This document shows, piece by piece, positions 32,433 through 40,692 of a DNA stretch of 64,000 nucleotides. The first letter of the stretch is position 1; every line of letters starts with the position of its first letter. The translations under genes and the position numbers were made by a program. This DNA comes from Streptosporangium canum. Lineage in GTDB: Bacteria; Actinomycetota; Actinomycetes; Streptosporangiales; Streptosporangiaceae. Under the pieces are notes generated by a model. The model did no database searches. It had not been told where the DNA came from and saw nothing but the letters and a program-made list of their open reading frames with translations. The DNA lies in the NCBI RefSeq assembly GCF_900113865.1, contig NZ_FOQY01000007.1, positions 124,001-188,000 of the forward strand, read 5' to 3'.

Positions 32433-33872
32433 ATGCACGCCCGGCGGAGGCTGACCTGGATCGCGGCCTGCGGATTCGCCGTCGCGGGCCTGTGCTACAG
32501 CGCCTGGCTGCCGGTGCAGTTCCTCAACCCCGGCATCGGCGGGCCGGACGCGTACGTCAGCGAGCTGGCGGCCGCCGACCAGCCGTGGTCGTGGCTGGTG
32601 CGGGCCGCCGACGTGATCTCCGGGATCGCCTGCCTGGCCGCGGTGGCCCTGGTCCCCGACGAGCGTCCCGGCCGGTGGGGCGCGCTCGGCTGGCTCGGTC
32701 TCGCGCTGCTGGGCGGGATGACGGTTCTGGACAGCGGCCTGTTCCCGCTGGACTGCGCCGCGCTGAGCGATCCCGTGTGCGCGGCGGCCGAGGCGGCGGG
32801 GCGGGTCTCACCGTCCCACCGGATCCACACGGCGACCAGCGCCCTGGCGTCCGCGGGGGCGATGGTCAGCCTCCTGGCGCTGCCGGTGAGCGCGCTGCGG
32901 CGGCGCAGGTGGCCGCTCATCGGGTACGGCGGGGCGGCGCTGGCCGTGCTCATGGCCGTGGCCACGGTGTGGACCCTGGCGGCCGTCGCGTCCGGCGCCC
33001 CGGTGGGGCTCGCGCAGCGGTTCCAGGTCGCGGTCATCGGGCTCTGGCTGCTGTTGCTGGGGGCCGCGCTGTGGCGGGACCGGACGATGGCGGCACCGCC
33101 GAAGTCGCACGTCCTGCTGGAGGGGACCGGGACGCCGCCGGTGCTGATCTGCGCGGGAATGGCGGGGGCGTGGTTCCACTGGGACCGGGTCGCCGCCGAC
33201 CTCAGCCGCGACCACGCGGTGATCCGGTTCGACCGGCCGGGCCTGGGCCTCAGCTCCGGCCACCGCAGGCCGCCCACGCTGCGCGAGGAGGCGGACCGGA
33301 TCGGCGCGCTCGCGGGATCGCCGGCGGTGGTGGTGGGGCACTCGGCGGCGGGCCGGCACGCGGAGGCCTTCGCCCGGCTCCATCCCGGGCGGGTGGCGGG
33401 GCTGGTGCTGGTCGACCCCAGTTGCGAGTCCGCGGTGCGGCCCCGCGGCGCGGCGCGGGCGGCGGCCGTGCGCGCCGTACAGCGCGCCCTTCCGGCGCTG
33501 GGCGGCACGTTCGGCGCGACCGCCGTCGCCTGCCTGGTGCTGCCCTTCGCGCACCGTCTCCTCATGGGGGCGCACGACCGCGCCCGTACCGTGTACGGCA
33601 GGGGCCGGGTCCTGGCCGCCGCGACGGCCGAGTGGCTCGCCTATCCGGACATGACCGCCGAGCTCGACGAGCTGCGCGGGACCCGTCCCTTCCCGGAGAT
33701 CCCCGTCGTCATCCTCAGCGCCGGTCCGGAGGACCGCTGCCACCACGACCTCGCCGAGCTCCTCGACGCCAAGCTGATCGCCCTGCCCGGCACCGGGCAC
33801 GAGGTCCAGCTCGAAAGCCCCGAGGCGATCGCCGAAGCGGTCCGGACGATTAGCAGATTTCACGATACGTAG
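32433..33872 (+). CDS. DUF998 membrane domain fused to alpha/beta hydrolase
   Basis: 479 aa from ATG 32433, 4 bp after pspAB. Residues ~1-215 form six helices with DUF998 marks: DAYVSELAAADQPWSWLVRA, SGLFPLDCAALSDPVC and VSPSHRIHTATSAL. After ~225 comes an alpha/beta hydrolase: LICAGMAGAWFHWDRVAADL, FDRPGLGLSSGHRRP, nucleophile VVVGHSAAGRHAEAFA, a probable acid in LSAGPEDRCHHDLAELL, and catalytic His in GTGHEVQLESPEAIAE. The lysX gene begins 35-41 bp downstream. Secreted or membrane alpha/beta hydrolases next to aminoacyl-phosphatidylglycerol synthases can remove the amino acid (AhyD-type enzymes). I infer a lysyl-PG hydrolase here; this is untested. Confidence 0.82.
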   Translation: MHARRRLTWIAACGFAVAGLCYSAWLPVQFLNPGIGGPDAYVSELAAADQPWSWLVRAADVISGIACLAAVALVPDERPGRWGALGWLGLALLGGMTVLDSGLFPLDCAALSDPVCAAAEAAGRVSPSHRIHTATSALASAGAMVSLLALPVSALRRRRWPLIGYGGAALAVLMAVATVWTLAAVASGAPVGLAQRFQVAVIGLWLLLLGAALWRDRTMAAPPKSHVLLEGTGTPPVLICAGMAGAWFHWDRVAADLSRDHAVIRFDRPGLGLSSGHRRPPTLREEADRIGALAGSPAVVVGHSAAGRHAEAFARLHPGRVAGLVLVDPSCESAVRPRGAARAAAVRAVQRALPALGGTFGATAVACLVLPFAHRLLMGAHDRARTVYGRGRVLAAATAEWLAYPDMTAELDELRGTRPFPEIPVVILSAGPEDRCHHDLAELLDAKLIALPGTGHEVQLESPEAIAEAVRTISRFHDT

Positions 33873-33913
33873 CCGGGTATACGATCTGAGTAGCGATCAT
33901 CTCGGGGGTGATG

Positions 33914-36900
33914 ATGGCATCTCGGCTGAAGGATCGGGACTGGACGGCGGCGGTGCCTCGGGCGCTGGGCGTGTTCTTCGCGGTGCTTGCGGCCTATTCG
34001 GCGCTCATCGCGCTCGCCGGGCCGGTCCGGAGACTGCTGCGGCCGGCCACCGACGTGATCAGCACGAGCGTCTTCTCGGTCGAGGCGAACCTCGGCTACG
34101 CGGTGTTCCTGGCGATCCTCGCCGGCGCCCTCTCCCGCCACAAGCGCGCGGCGTACTGGCTGCTGGTGGTGCTGCTGTCGCTGACCCTCCTGCTCGACGT
34201 GCTCCTGCTGCCCCTGGTCTACCTCTTCGGCGACAGCGCCTTCCGGGGGCACGAATCCACCTGGCTGCTGGCCACCGGGACGGTCAACCTGGTCTTCGTC
34301 GCCGGCCTGCTGACCGTGCTGGTGCTCGCGCGCCGCGAGTTCTACGCCAAGGTGCAGCGCGGCGCCTTCCGCAAGGCGCTGCTCACGCTCGCCCTCCTGT
34401 TCACGATGTCCTTCGGCGTCGCCTACCTGCTGGTCACCCTCTTCCCCGGCACGCTGGAGTCGCGGGGCAGGTTCGCCTGGGCGCTGGAGAAGTCACTGGG
34501 CGGCGCCGTCACCCTCGACCTCGACCGGGTCGGGCACCCGCCGGCCTGGGTCGGCTTCGTCGTGGGCCTGCTGACCGCCGTCGCGATCCTGTCGGCCTTC
34601 ATGGTCCTGTTCCGCTCCCAACGGGCCAGCGCCGAACTGCCTCCGGAGGAGGAGGCCGGGGTGCGCGCGCTGCTGGCCGCCACCGGGGAGCGCGACTCGC
34701 TCGGATACTTCGCCACCCGCAGGGACCGGACCGCGATCTTCTCCCCCAGCGGCAAGGCGGCCGTCTCCTACCGGGTGGTCGCCGGGGTCAGCCTGGCCGG
34801 CGGCGACCCGATCGGAGACGTGGAGGCGTGGGAACCGGCCATCCGGACGTGGATGGACCAGGCCGGGGAGTACGGCTGGACCCCGGCGGCCATCGGAGCG
34901 AGCGAGGAGGGCGCCAGGGCCTACAACCGGGCCGGGCTGCGGGTCCTCCAGCTCGGCGACGAGGCCGTGATCGAGGTCGCCCGCTTCACCCTGTCCGGCC
35001 GGGAGATGCGCGGGGTGCGGCAGGCGGTCAACCGGGTCGAGCGGGCCGGATACACCCTGCGCGTCCGGCGGCACGAGGAGCTGACCCCGCAGGAGATGCG
35101 CCGCATCATCGACCGGGCCGAGGCGTGGCGGGACACCGAGGCCGAACGCGGCTTCTCCATGGCGCTGGGACGCCTGGGCGACCCGGCGGACGGCAGGTGC
35201 GTGCTGGTCGAGGCACTCGGGCCGGACGGCGGCCACGCCGCGCTGCTGTCGTTCGTGCCGTGGGGCGAGCGCGGCCTCTCCCTGGACCTGATGCGCCGCG
35301 ACCGCGAGGCCGACAACGGCCTGACGGAGTTCATGGTCTCCGGCCTCGTCAGGCAGGCGCCCACGCTGGGAGTGGAGCACATCTCGCTGAACTTCGCGGT
35401 CTTCCGGGCCGCCTTCGAGGAGGGCGCGAGGATCGGCGCCGGGCCGGTGCTGCGGGCCTGGCGGGGGATGCTGCTGTTCTTCTCCCGCTGGTGGCAGCTC
35501 GAGTCGCTGTACCGGGCGAACGTGAAGTACCGCCCCGAGTGGGTGCCGCGCTACCTCGCCTACGAGGACGGCCGCGACCTGCCCAAGGTCGGCCTCGCCT
35601 CGGTGATCGCCGAAGGCTTCCTGGGGCACGCGCCGAGCCTGCCCACCCTGCTGCGGCGCGGGGAGGGGCCGGTCCGCCCGGCGGTGGAGCCCCCCGCGGC
35701 GGCCCGCGCGGCCCTCGCGCCGGAGCCGGGCGAGAGCGATGAGCGCGGCCCCGCCGTACCGGAACAGGTCGGGGTCCGTCTCGCCAAGCTGGACCGGATC
35801 CGGGCCGGGGGCGGCGACCCCTACCCGGTGAACTATCCGCGCACCCACACCGCCGCCGAGGTACGGCAGGCCCATCCCGGCCGGGCCGCCGACCTGCGGA
35901 CCGGGGAGCGGGTGGCGGTGACCGGGAGGGTTACGCTGGTCCGCGACCACGGCGGGCTGCTGTTCGCCACGGTCGCCGACTGGAGCGGCACCCTCCAGCT
36001 CATGATCACCAAGGTCGCGGGGCTGGAGCGCTGGCGCGACACGGTGGACCTGGGCGACCACGTAGGCTGCGTCGGCGAGGTCGTCACCACCAGGACCGGG
36101 GAGCTGTCGGTGCTCGCCGAGGAGTGGGCGACGACCGCCAAATGCCTGCGCCCGCCGCCCGGCAGGCGGCGCGGCGTGGCCGGCTCGGAGACGTGGGCCC
36201 GGCGGCCTCCCCTCGACCCGGTGACCGGCCCCGAGGCCCGCGAGACGCTGCGGATCAGGGGCGCGGTCCTGCACGGCCTCCGCGACGCCCTGGTACGGCG
36301 GGGCTTCCTGGAGGTCGAGACGCCCATCCTGCAGTCCGTCCACGGCGGCGCCTGCGCCCGGCCGTTCGTCACCCACATGAACGCCTACGACACGAGGCTC
36401 TACCTGCGGATCGCTCCGGAGCTGCACCTCAAGCGGCTGTGCGTGGGCGGGGCGGAGCGGGTCTTCGAGCTCGGCCGGGCCTTCCGCAACGAGGGGGTCT
36501 CCTACAAGCACAACCCGGAGTTCACGATGCTGGAGGCCTACCAGGCGTACGCGGACTACCGGACGATGCTGGACCTTGCCCGCGCGCTGGTCCAGGAGGC
36601 GGCCGTCGCGGCGTTCGGCGCGCCGGTGATCCGCAGGCACGGGCAGGAGATCGACATCTCCGGAGCCTGGCGGACGGTCGGGGTCAACGAGGCCGTCTCG
36701 GAGGCGGCGGGGGAGGAGGTGACCGTGGACACCTCCGTCCAGGAGCTCCGCAAGCTGGCCGACCGCCTGGCGGTGCCGTACGATCCGGGATGGGGGCGGG
36801 GCGCGGTGCTCCTGGAGCTGTACGAGCGGCTGGTGGAGGAGCGGACCGCCGGGCCGGTCTTCTACACCGACTTCCCGTCGGAGGTGTCCCCGCTCACCCG

Positions 36901-37210
36901 GCCGCACCGCCAGGACCCCCGGCTGGCCGAGCGGTGGGACCTGGTCGCCTACGGTGTCGAGCTCGGCACCGCCTACTCCGAGCTGATCGACCCGGTCGAG
37001 CAGCGCCGCCGCCTGACCGGGCAGTCGCTGCTGGCCGCCGCCGGGGACCCGGAGGCGATGGAGCTGGATGAGGACTTCCTGCGCACGCTGGAGTACGCCA
37101 TGCCGCCCACCGGCGGCCTCGGCATCGGCGTGGACCGGCTCATCATGCTGCTGACCGGGAAGACGATCCGGCAGACGCTGGCCTTCCCGCTGACGCGGCC
37201 CCGGGGTTGA
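33914..37210 (+). CDS. lysX: bifunctional lysyl-tRNA synthetase/lysyl-phosphatidylglycerol synthase
   Basis: 1098 aa from ATG 33914, preceded by GGGGG; GTG 33908 is also possible. Residues ~1-240 contain about seven helices (MprF-like flippase/anchor part). Next is a DUF2156 aminoacyl-PG transferase domain (~240-570; LGYFATRRDRTAIFSPSGKA, NFAVFRAAFEEGARIGAG, LARWWQL-type end). An OB-fold (GRVTLVRDHGGLLFATVADW) and a class II LysRS catalytic domain follow: motif 2 FRNEGVSYKHNPEFTMLE, YTDFPSEVSPLTRPHRQDP, and motif 3 GGLGIGVDRLIMLLTG. It charges tRNA with lysine and moves lysine to phosphatidylglycerol, lowering surface negative charge and giving cationic-peptide resistance. It is the last gene of the Psp run. 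Confidence 0.95.
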   Translation: MASRLKDRDWTAAVPRALGVFFAVLAAYSALIALAGPVRRLLRPATDVISTSVFSVEANLGYAVFLAILAGALSRHKRAAYWLLVVLLSLTLLLDVLLLPLVYLFGDSAFRGHESTWLLATGTVNLVFVAGLLTVLVLARREFYAKVQRGAFRKALLTLALLFTMSFGVAYLLVTLFPGTLESRGRFAWALEKSLGGAVTLDLDRVGHPPAWVGFVVGLLTAVAILSAFMVLFRSQRASAELPPEEEAGVRALLAATGERDSLGYFATRRDRTAIFSPSGKAAVSYRVVAGVSLAGGDPIGDVEAWEPAIRTWMDQAGEYGWTPAAIGASEEGARAYNRAGLRVLQLGDEAVIEVARFTLSGREMRGVRQAVNRVERAGYTLRVRRHEELTPQEMRRIIDRAEAWRDTEAERGFSMALGRLGDPADGRCVLVEALGPDGGHAALLSFVPWGERGLSLDLMRRDREADNGLTEFMVSGLVRQAPTLGVEHISLNFAVFRAAFEEGARIGAGPVLRAWRGMLLFFSRWWQLESLYRANVKYRPEWVPRYLAYEDGRDLPKVGLASVIAEGFLGHAPSLPTLLRRGEGPVRPAVEPPAAARAALAPEPGESDERGPAVPEQVGVRLAKLDRIRAGGGDPYPVNYPRTHTAAEVRQAHPGRAADLRTGERVAVTGRVTLVRDHGGLLFATVADWSGTLQLMITKVAGLERWRDTVDLGDHVGCVGEVVTTRTGELSVLAEEWATTAKCLRPPPGRRRGVAGSETWARRPPLDPVTGPEARETLRIRGAVLHGLRDALVRRGFLEVETPILQSVHGGACARPFVTHMNAYDTRLYLRIAPELHLKRLCVGGAERVFELGRAFRNEGVSYKHNPEFTMLEAYQAYADYRTMLDLARALVQEAAVAAFGAPVIRRHGQEIDISGAWRTVGVNEAVSEAAGEEVTVDTSVQELRKLADRLAVPYDPGWGRGAVLLELYERLVEERTAGPVFYTDFPSEVSPLTRPHRQDPRLAERWDLVAYGVELGTAYSELIDPVEQRRRLTGQSLLAAAGDPEAMELDEDFLRTLEYAMPPTGGLGIGVDRLIMLLTGKTIRQTLAFPLTRPRG

Positions 37211-37276
37211 TGCACTGACTGTGACCATTTGCCCTCACAATGGACCGTAAAAAGTCCTTAAAGGGAGGGTGTCGCC

Positions 37277-39721
37277 ATGCCGGACCTCGTGTCCTTGCGG
37301 CCTGGGGATCCCGAGCGGGTGCGGGAGTATCAGCTCACCGCGCGGCTCGGCGAGGGCGGTCAGGGGACGGTGTTTCTCGGCGTGTCGCCCACGGGCGCCC
37401 GCGTCGCGGTCAAACTACTCCGCGCCGATCTCGCCCAGGACGAGGAGGCGCTGGAGCGTTTCGTCCGCGAGGTCAGCACGACCCAGCGGGTCGCGCCGTT
37501 CTGCACCGCCGCGGTCATCGACACCGGCGTCGACCAGCACCGGCCGTACATCGTCAGCGAGTACATCGACGGCCCGACGCTGGACGCCGTCGTGGCCGGC
37601 GAGGGGCCGCGCGAGGGCTCGGCCCTGCACCGCCTGGCGATCGGCACGGTGACCGCGCTCGTCGCGATCCACCAGGCCGGGATCGTGCACCGCGACTTCA
37701 AGCCGTCCAACGTGCTGCTCGCCTCCGACGGCCCCCGGGTGATCGACTTCGGCATCGCCAAGGCGCTCGACCGGACCTCCACGCTGACCGCGATGGCGAT
37801 CGGCACCCCCTCCTACATGACCCCCGAGCAACTGGCGGGGGAGACCGCCGGCTCGCCCGCCGACATGTTCGCCTGGGGCTGCACGATGGTCTTCGCGGCC
37901 ACCGGCGGGCCGCCGTTCGGCACCGACAGCCTGCCCGCGATCTTCAACCGGATCATGAACATGGAGCCCGACCTGCGGGCGATCACCGATCCGGCCCTGC
38001 GTGACCTGGTGGGGCAGTGCCTGTCCAAGGACGCCGCCCTGCGGCCCACGGCGGGGGAGGCGCTGCTGCGACTGCTCGGCCACGCCGGCGGCGCGCCGGG
38101 CGTGCCGACGCCCACCGCGCCGCGCGGCATCCTCGCCGAGGGCTCGGCGGCGGCCGCGCAGCAGACGGGCCCCGGCTCCGGCGGCCAGGCCCCGGCCCAG
38201 CACCCCGGCGCCGCGCAGGGCGGCCATCCGCAGCAGGCCGGCCCGGAGGGCTACCCGCATGCGGGGCCGGACGGCTATCCCCAGGCCGGGCCGGGCCACT
38301 CCTATCCCCATCAGACCGGGCCCGGAGGGCATCCGCAGACCGGGTCCGGAGGGCATCCCCATCAGACCGGGCCCGGAGGGCATCCGCAGACCGGGCAGGG
38401 CTACCCGCAGCAGTGGGCGGGCGCGGACGGCTACCCCCAGACCGGTCCCGGGGGCTACCCGCAGCACGCCCACCACCAGCAGGGGCCGGGCCACCTTCAG
38501 GGCGGGCCCGGCGGTCACCCGCAGCAGGCGGTCCCGCAGCCCTACGGCGGCCCCGCGACCTACCCCTCCCGCGGCGCCTCGCCGTACCCGGGGCAGGGAC
38601 CGGAGCCGGGGCGCCGGCGCAAGGTCTGGGTCGTGGCCGGCGCGGGGCTCGCGGTCACGCTCGTCGCGGCCGTGGGGATCACGCTGGCGCTGCGCGACAC
38701 CCCGTCCGACCCGATCGTGTCCACCCACGCGGGCAGCACCTACCCGCCCGCCACCTCCCAGCCGGGCGACCCCACCCCCCAGCCCGGGGAGCCCACCGCC
38801 ACCCCCGCCGCGACGGTCTCCGGCCCGCCCCGGGCGACCAGGACGGTCAAACTTCCCGGCAGCTCGATCACGCTCCACGAGAGCGACGACGACCCGATCA
38901 AGCTGAGCGCCTACAGCCTCGACTGGGACAAGAACCTCTACGTCCGCGCCCCCGGCGGGAGCTTCGCCAAGAACGGCAAATACTTCCAGTACACGACGAA
39001 CGCCTCCGGCACCCACGCGCTGGCCACCGACAAGGTCTACGACAAGAACAACTACGCCGTCGTCTCCGTCGTCGACCGGCGGTCGGGCTCGGTGAGCAAG
39101 ATCAAGATCACCAAGGCACCGGTCTACCCGACCCTGCCGCAGTGGTCCCCGGACGGCAGGCGGGGCCTGGTGACGCTGTACGAGGCGGTCGGCGACACCA
39201 GCAAGGAGTACGGCTACGCGGTCATCGACATCGCCAGGAAGAAGGCCGCCATCGTCCGCGTGAAGGAGAAGGACGCGGGCACCTGGAGCTACTTCTGGCG
39301 GGGGGACGGCCGGGCGGTCGGCACCTGGGCGCTGACCGGCAAGACCCAGCGCATCCGTTTCTACGACCTGCAGGGCACCGTGCTGCAGACCCTGCTGGAC
39401 GTCGGCACCCCGATCACCGTGGAGGGCGACGACATCTCCCCGTCGGGCACGCTGCTCATGACGTACTGCAAGGGGACCGAGCGGGAGATCTGCGTCTGGT
39501 CCACCGCCGCCGACGCCGAGGCCAAGGTCAGGATCCCGTTCGCGACCAAGCGGCTCATCGGCTGGTACGACGACCAGCACATCGCCGGCTGGCGGCGCAA
39601 GGGCGCCGGCTACGAGGCGGTAGTGATCGACTTTCGGGGGCAGGTGAAGCGGGTGCTGGCCACCAGCACCGACGCCAAGGAGTACGACAAGCAGTTCATG
39701 CGCTTCACCCGGGAGGGCTGA
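37277..39721 (+). CDS. membrane Ser/Thr protein kinase with extracellular propeller-like domain
   Basis: 814 aa, with AAAGGGAGG before ATG 37277. Kinase domain ~18-275: LGEGGQGTVFLG, VAVKLLR (Lys46), HRDFKPSNVLL catalytic loop, VIDFGIAKALD, GTPSYMTPEQLAGE. A Gly/Tyr/Pro/Gln/His-rich juxtamembrane region (~300-440; repeats like GGHPQTG, GYPQTGPG) leads to one helix (VWVVAGAGLAVTLVAAVGIT) at ~452-475. The outer part (~530-814) has repeated 'WSPDGRRG'/'FWRGDGRAVGTWA' strands like WD40/TolB-type propellers. It lacks PASTA repeats, so the ligand is unknown. It follows lysX by 66 bp. Confidence 0.92.
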   Translation: MPDLVSLRPGDPERVREYQLTARLGEGGQGTVFLGVSPTGARVAVKLLRADLAQDEEALERFVREVSTTQRVAPFCTAAVIDTGVDQHRPYIVSEYIDGPTLDAVVAGEGPREGSALHRLAIGTVTALVAIHQAGIVHRDFKPSNVLLASDGPRVIDFGIAKALDRTSTLTAMAIGTPSYMTPEQLAGETAGSPADMFAWGCTMVFAATGGPPFGTDSLPAIFNRIMNMEPDLRAITDPALRDLVGQCLSKDAALRPTAGEALLRLLGHAGGAPGVPTPTAPRGILAEGSAAAAQQTGPGSGGQAPAQHPGAAQGGHPQQAGPEGYPHAGPDGYPQAGPGHSYPHQTGPGGHPQTGSGGHPHQTGPGGHPQTGQGYPQQWAGADGYPQTGPGGYPQHAHHQQGPGHLQGGPGGHPQQAVPQPYGGPATYPSRGASPYPGQGPEPGRRRKVWVVAGAGLAVTLVAAVGITLALRDTPSDPIVSTHAGSTYPPATSQPGDPTPQPGEPTATPAATVSGPPRATRTVKLPGSSITLHESDDDPIKLSAYSLDWDKNLYVRAPGGSFAKNGKYFQYTTNASGTHALATDKVYDKNNYAVVSVVDRRSGSVSKIKITKAPVYPTLPQWSPDGRRGLVTLYEAVGDTSKEYGYAVIDIARKKAAIVRVKEKDAGTWSYFWRGDGRAVGTWALTGKTQRIRFYDLQGTVLQTLLDVGTPITVEGDDISPSGTLLMTYCKGTEREICVWSTAADAEAKVRIPFATKRLIGWYDDQHIAGWRRKGAGYEAVVIDFRGQVKRVLATSTDAKEYDKQFMRFTREG
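38200..38560. repeat. Gly-Tyr-Pro-Gln/His repeat region of the kinase gene
   Basis: Short in-frame repeats encode GGHPQTG, GYPQ and HPHQTGPG units. A 39-bp identical block starts at 38306 and again at 38357 (51-bp spacing, 17 codons). Confidence 0.85.
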
Positions 39722-39897
39722 CGCGGGGGAGTGGACCCCGCCGGACACGCCGAGGCGGCCGGCCGGGAGACCGCCCGCCCGGCGGCGCCGGGCCGCTCGC
39801 CCGGTGGCGGGAGCGCGCGGTGATCCGAAGTTCAAGATATGACAGGGCGCACCGGCGGCTCCCCGCCGCCGCCGCCGCCCCGTGATGCCATGCACCT

Positions 39898-40629
39898 ATG
39901 ATCAAGTTTCCACGCACCGTGGCCCTGGCCGCGCTCGTCACCATGGGCATGTTCGGCGGGATCGCGTCCGCCGACTCCGGTTCCGGTCCCGTTCCCGGTT
40001 CCGCGAAGGTGACGGTGAACGACAACCGGTCGCAGATCACGGTCGTGGGGGAGGGGAACCTGTCCTCCATCCCCGACGTCATGCGCCTGACCGCCGGTGT
40101 CGAGGTGCGCCGTTCCTCCGCGAGCACGGCCTTCGCCGACGCGCGCAAGGCCGCCGCCAAGCTGACCGAGGCGCTGCTCGGCACCGGGATCGCGGCCAAG
40201 GATCTGCAGACCAACGAGCTGTCCCTCGGCCCCGTGTACGACAACTACCCCGTCGTCGCCGGATACCGGGCGGCACAGGGCGTCGAGGCCGTGGTGCGCG
40301 ACGTCGACTCCGCCGACAAGGTGATCGACGCGGTGGCCGCGGTCGGGGAGGAGGCCCGGCTGAACGGCGTCTCCTTCGAGGTGTCCGACACCCACAAGAT
40401 GCTCAAGGCCGCGCGTGACGCGGCCTTCGAGGACGCCCGGGCCCGCGCCGAGCAGTACGCCGAACTGGCCGGTGACGAGCTGGGCCGCGTCGTGTCGATC
40501 ACCGAGGAGGGGGGCACACCGCCCTCGCCGGTCATGTTCGGCGGCGCGCTGGCGGCCGACAAGGCCTCCATCAGCCCCGGCCAGCAGAACATCTCGGTCC
40601 GCGTCCGGGTGGTCTACGAGCTGCGATAG
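39898..40629 (+). CDS. secreted SIMPL (DUF541) domain protein
   Basis: 243 aa from ATG 39898. A signal peptide (RTVALAALVTMGMFGGIASA) ends near residue 27. The mature part contains the SIMPL pattern: ITVVGEGNLSSIPDVMRLTA, AAAKLTEALLGTGIAAKDLQ, NELSLGPVYDN, YRAAQGVEAVVRDVDSADKV, then RDAAFEDARARAEQYAELAG and VRVRVVYELR at the end. SIMPL proteins form oligomeric beta-rich assemblies outside the cytoplasm; E. coli YggE reduces oxidative damage. No operon partner: the kinase gene is 176 bp upstream and nadA converges. Confidence 0.92.
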   Translation: MIKFPRTVALAALVTMGMFGGIASADSGSGPVPGSAKVTVNDNRSQITVVGEGNLSSIPDVMRLTAGVEVRRSSASTAFADARKAAAKLTEALLGTGIAAKDLQTNELSLGPVYDNYPVVAGYRAAQGVEAVVRDVDSADKVIDAVAAVGEEARLNGVSFEVSDTHKMLKAARDAAFEDARARAEQYAELAGDELGRVVSITEEGGTPPSPVMFGGALAADKASISPGQQNISVRVRVVYELR

Positions 40630-40645
40630 CCCCGGGCGAGCACGA

Positions 40646-40677
40646 CGGGCCCCGGCGGCCGCAGCGCGCCGGGCCCG
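40646..40677. terminator. hairpin between convergent SIMPL gene and nadA
   Basis: CGGGCCCCGGCG (40646-40657) pairs with CGCGCCGGGCCCG (40665-40677) with one bulge; no U tract. Confidence 0.65.
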
Positions 40678-40692
40678 TTCCGGAGACGCGGA

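Noticed and set aside
34493-37228. 911-aa open frame antisense to lysX
   Set aside because: A high-GC shadow of lysX; low-complexity Gly/Arg/Pro/Gln composition and no motif.
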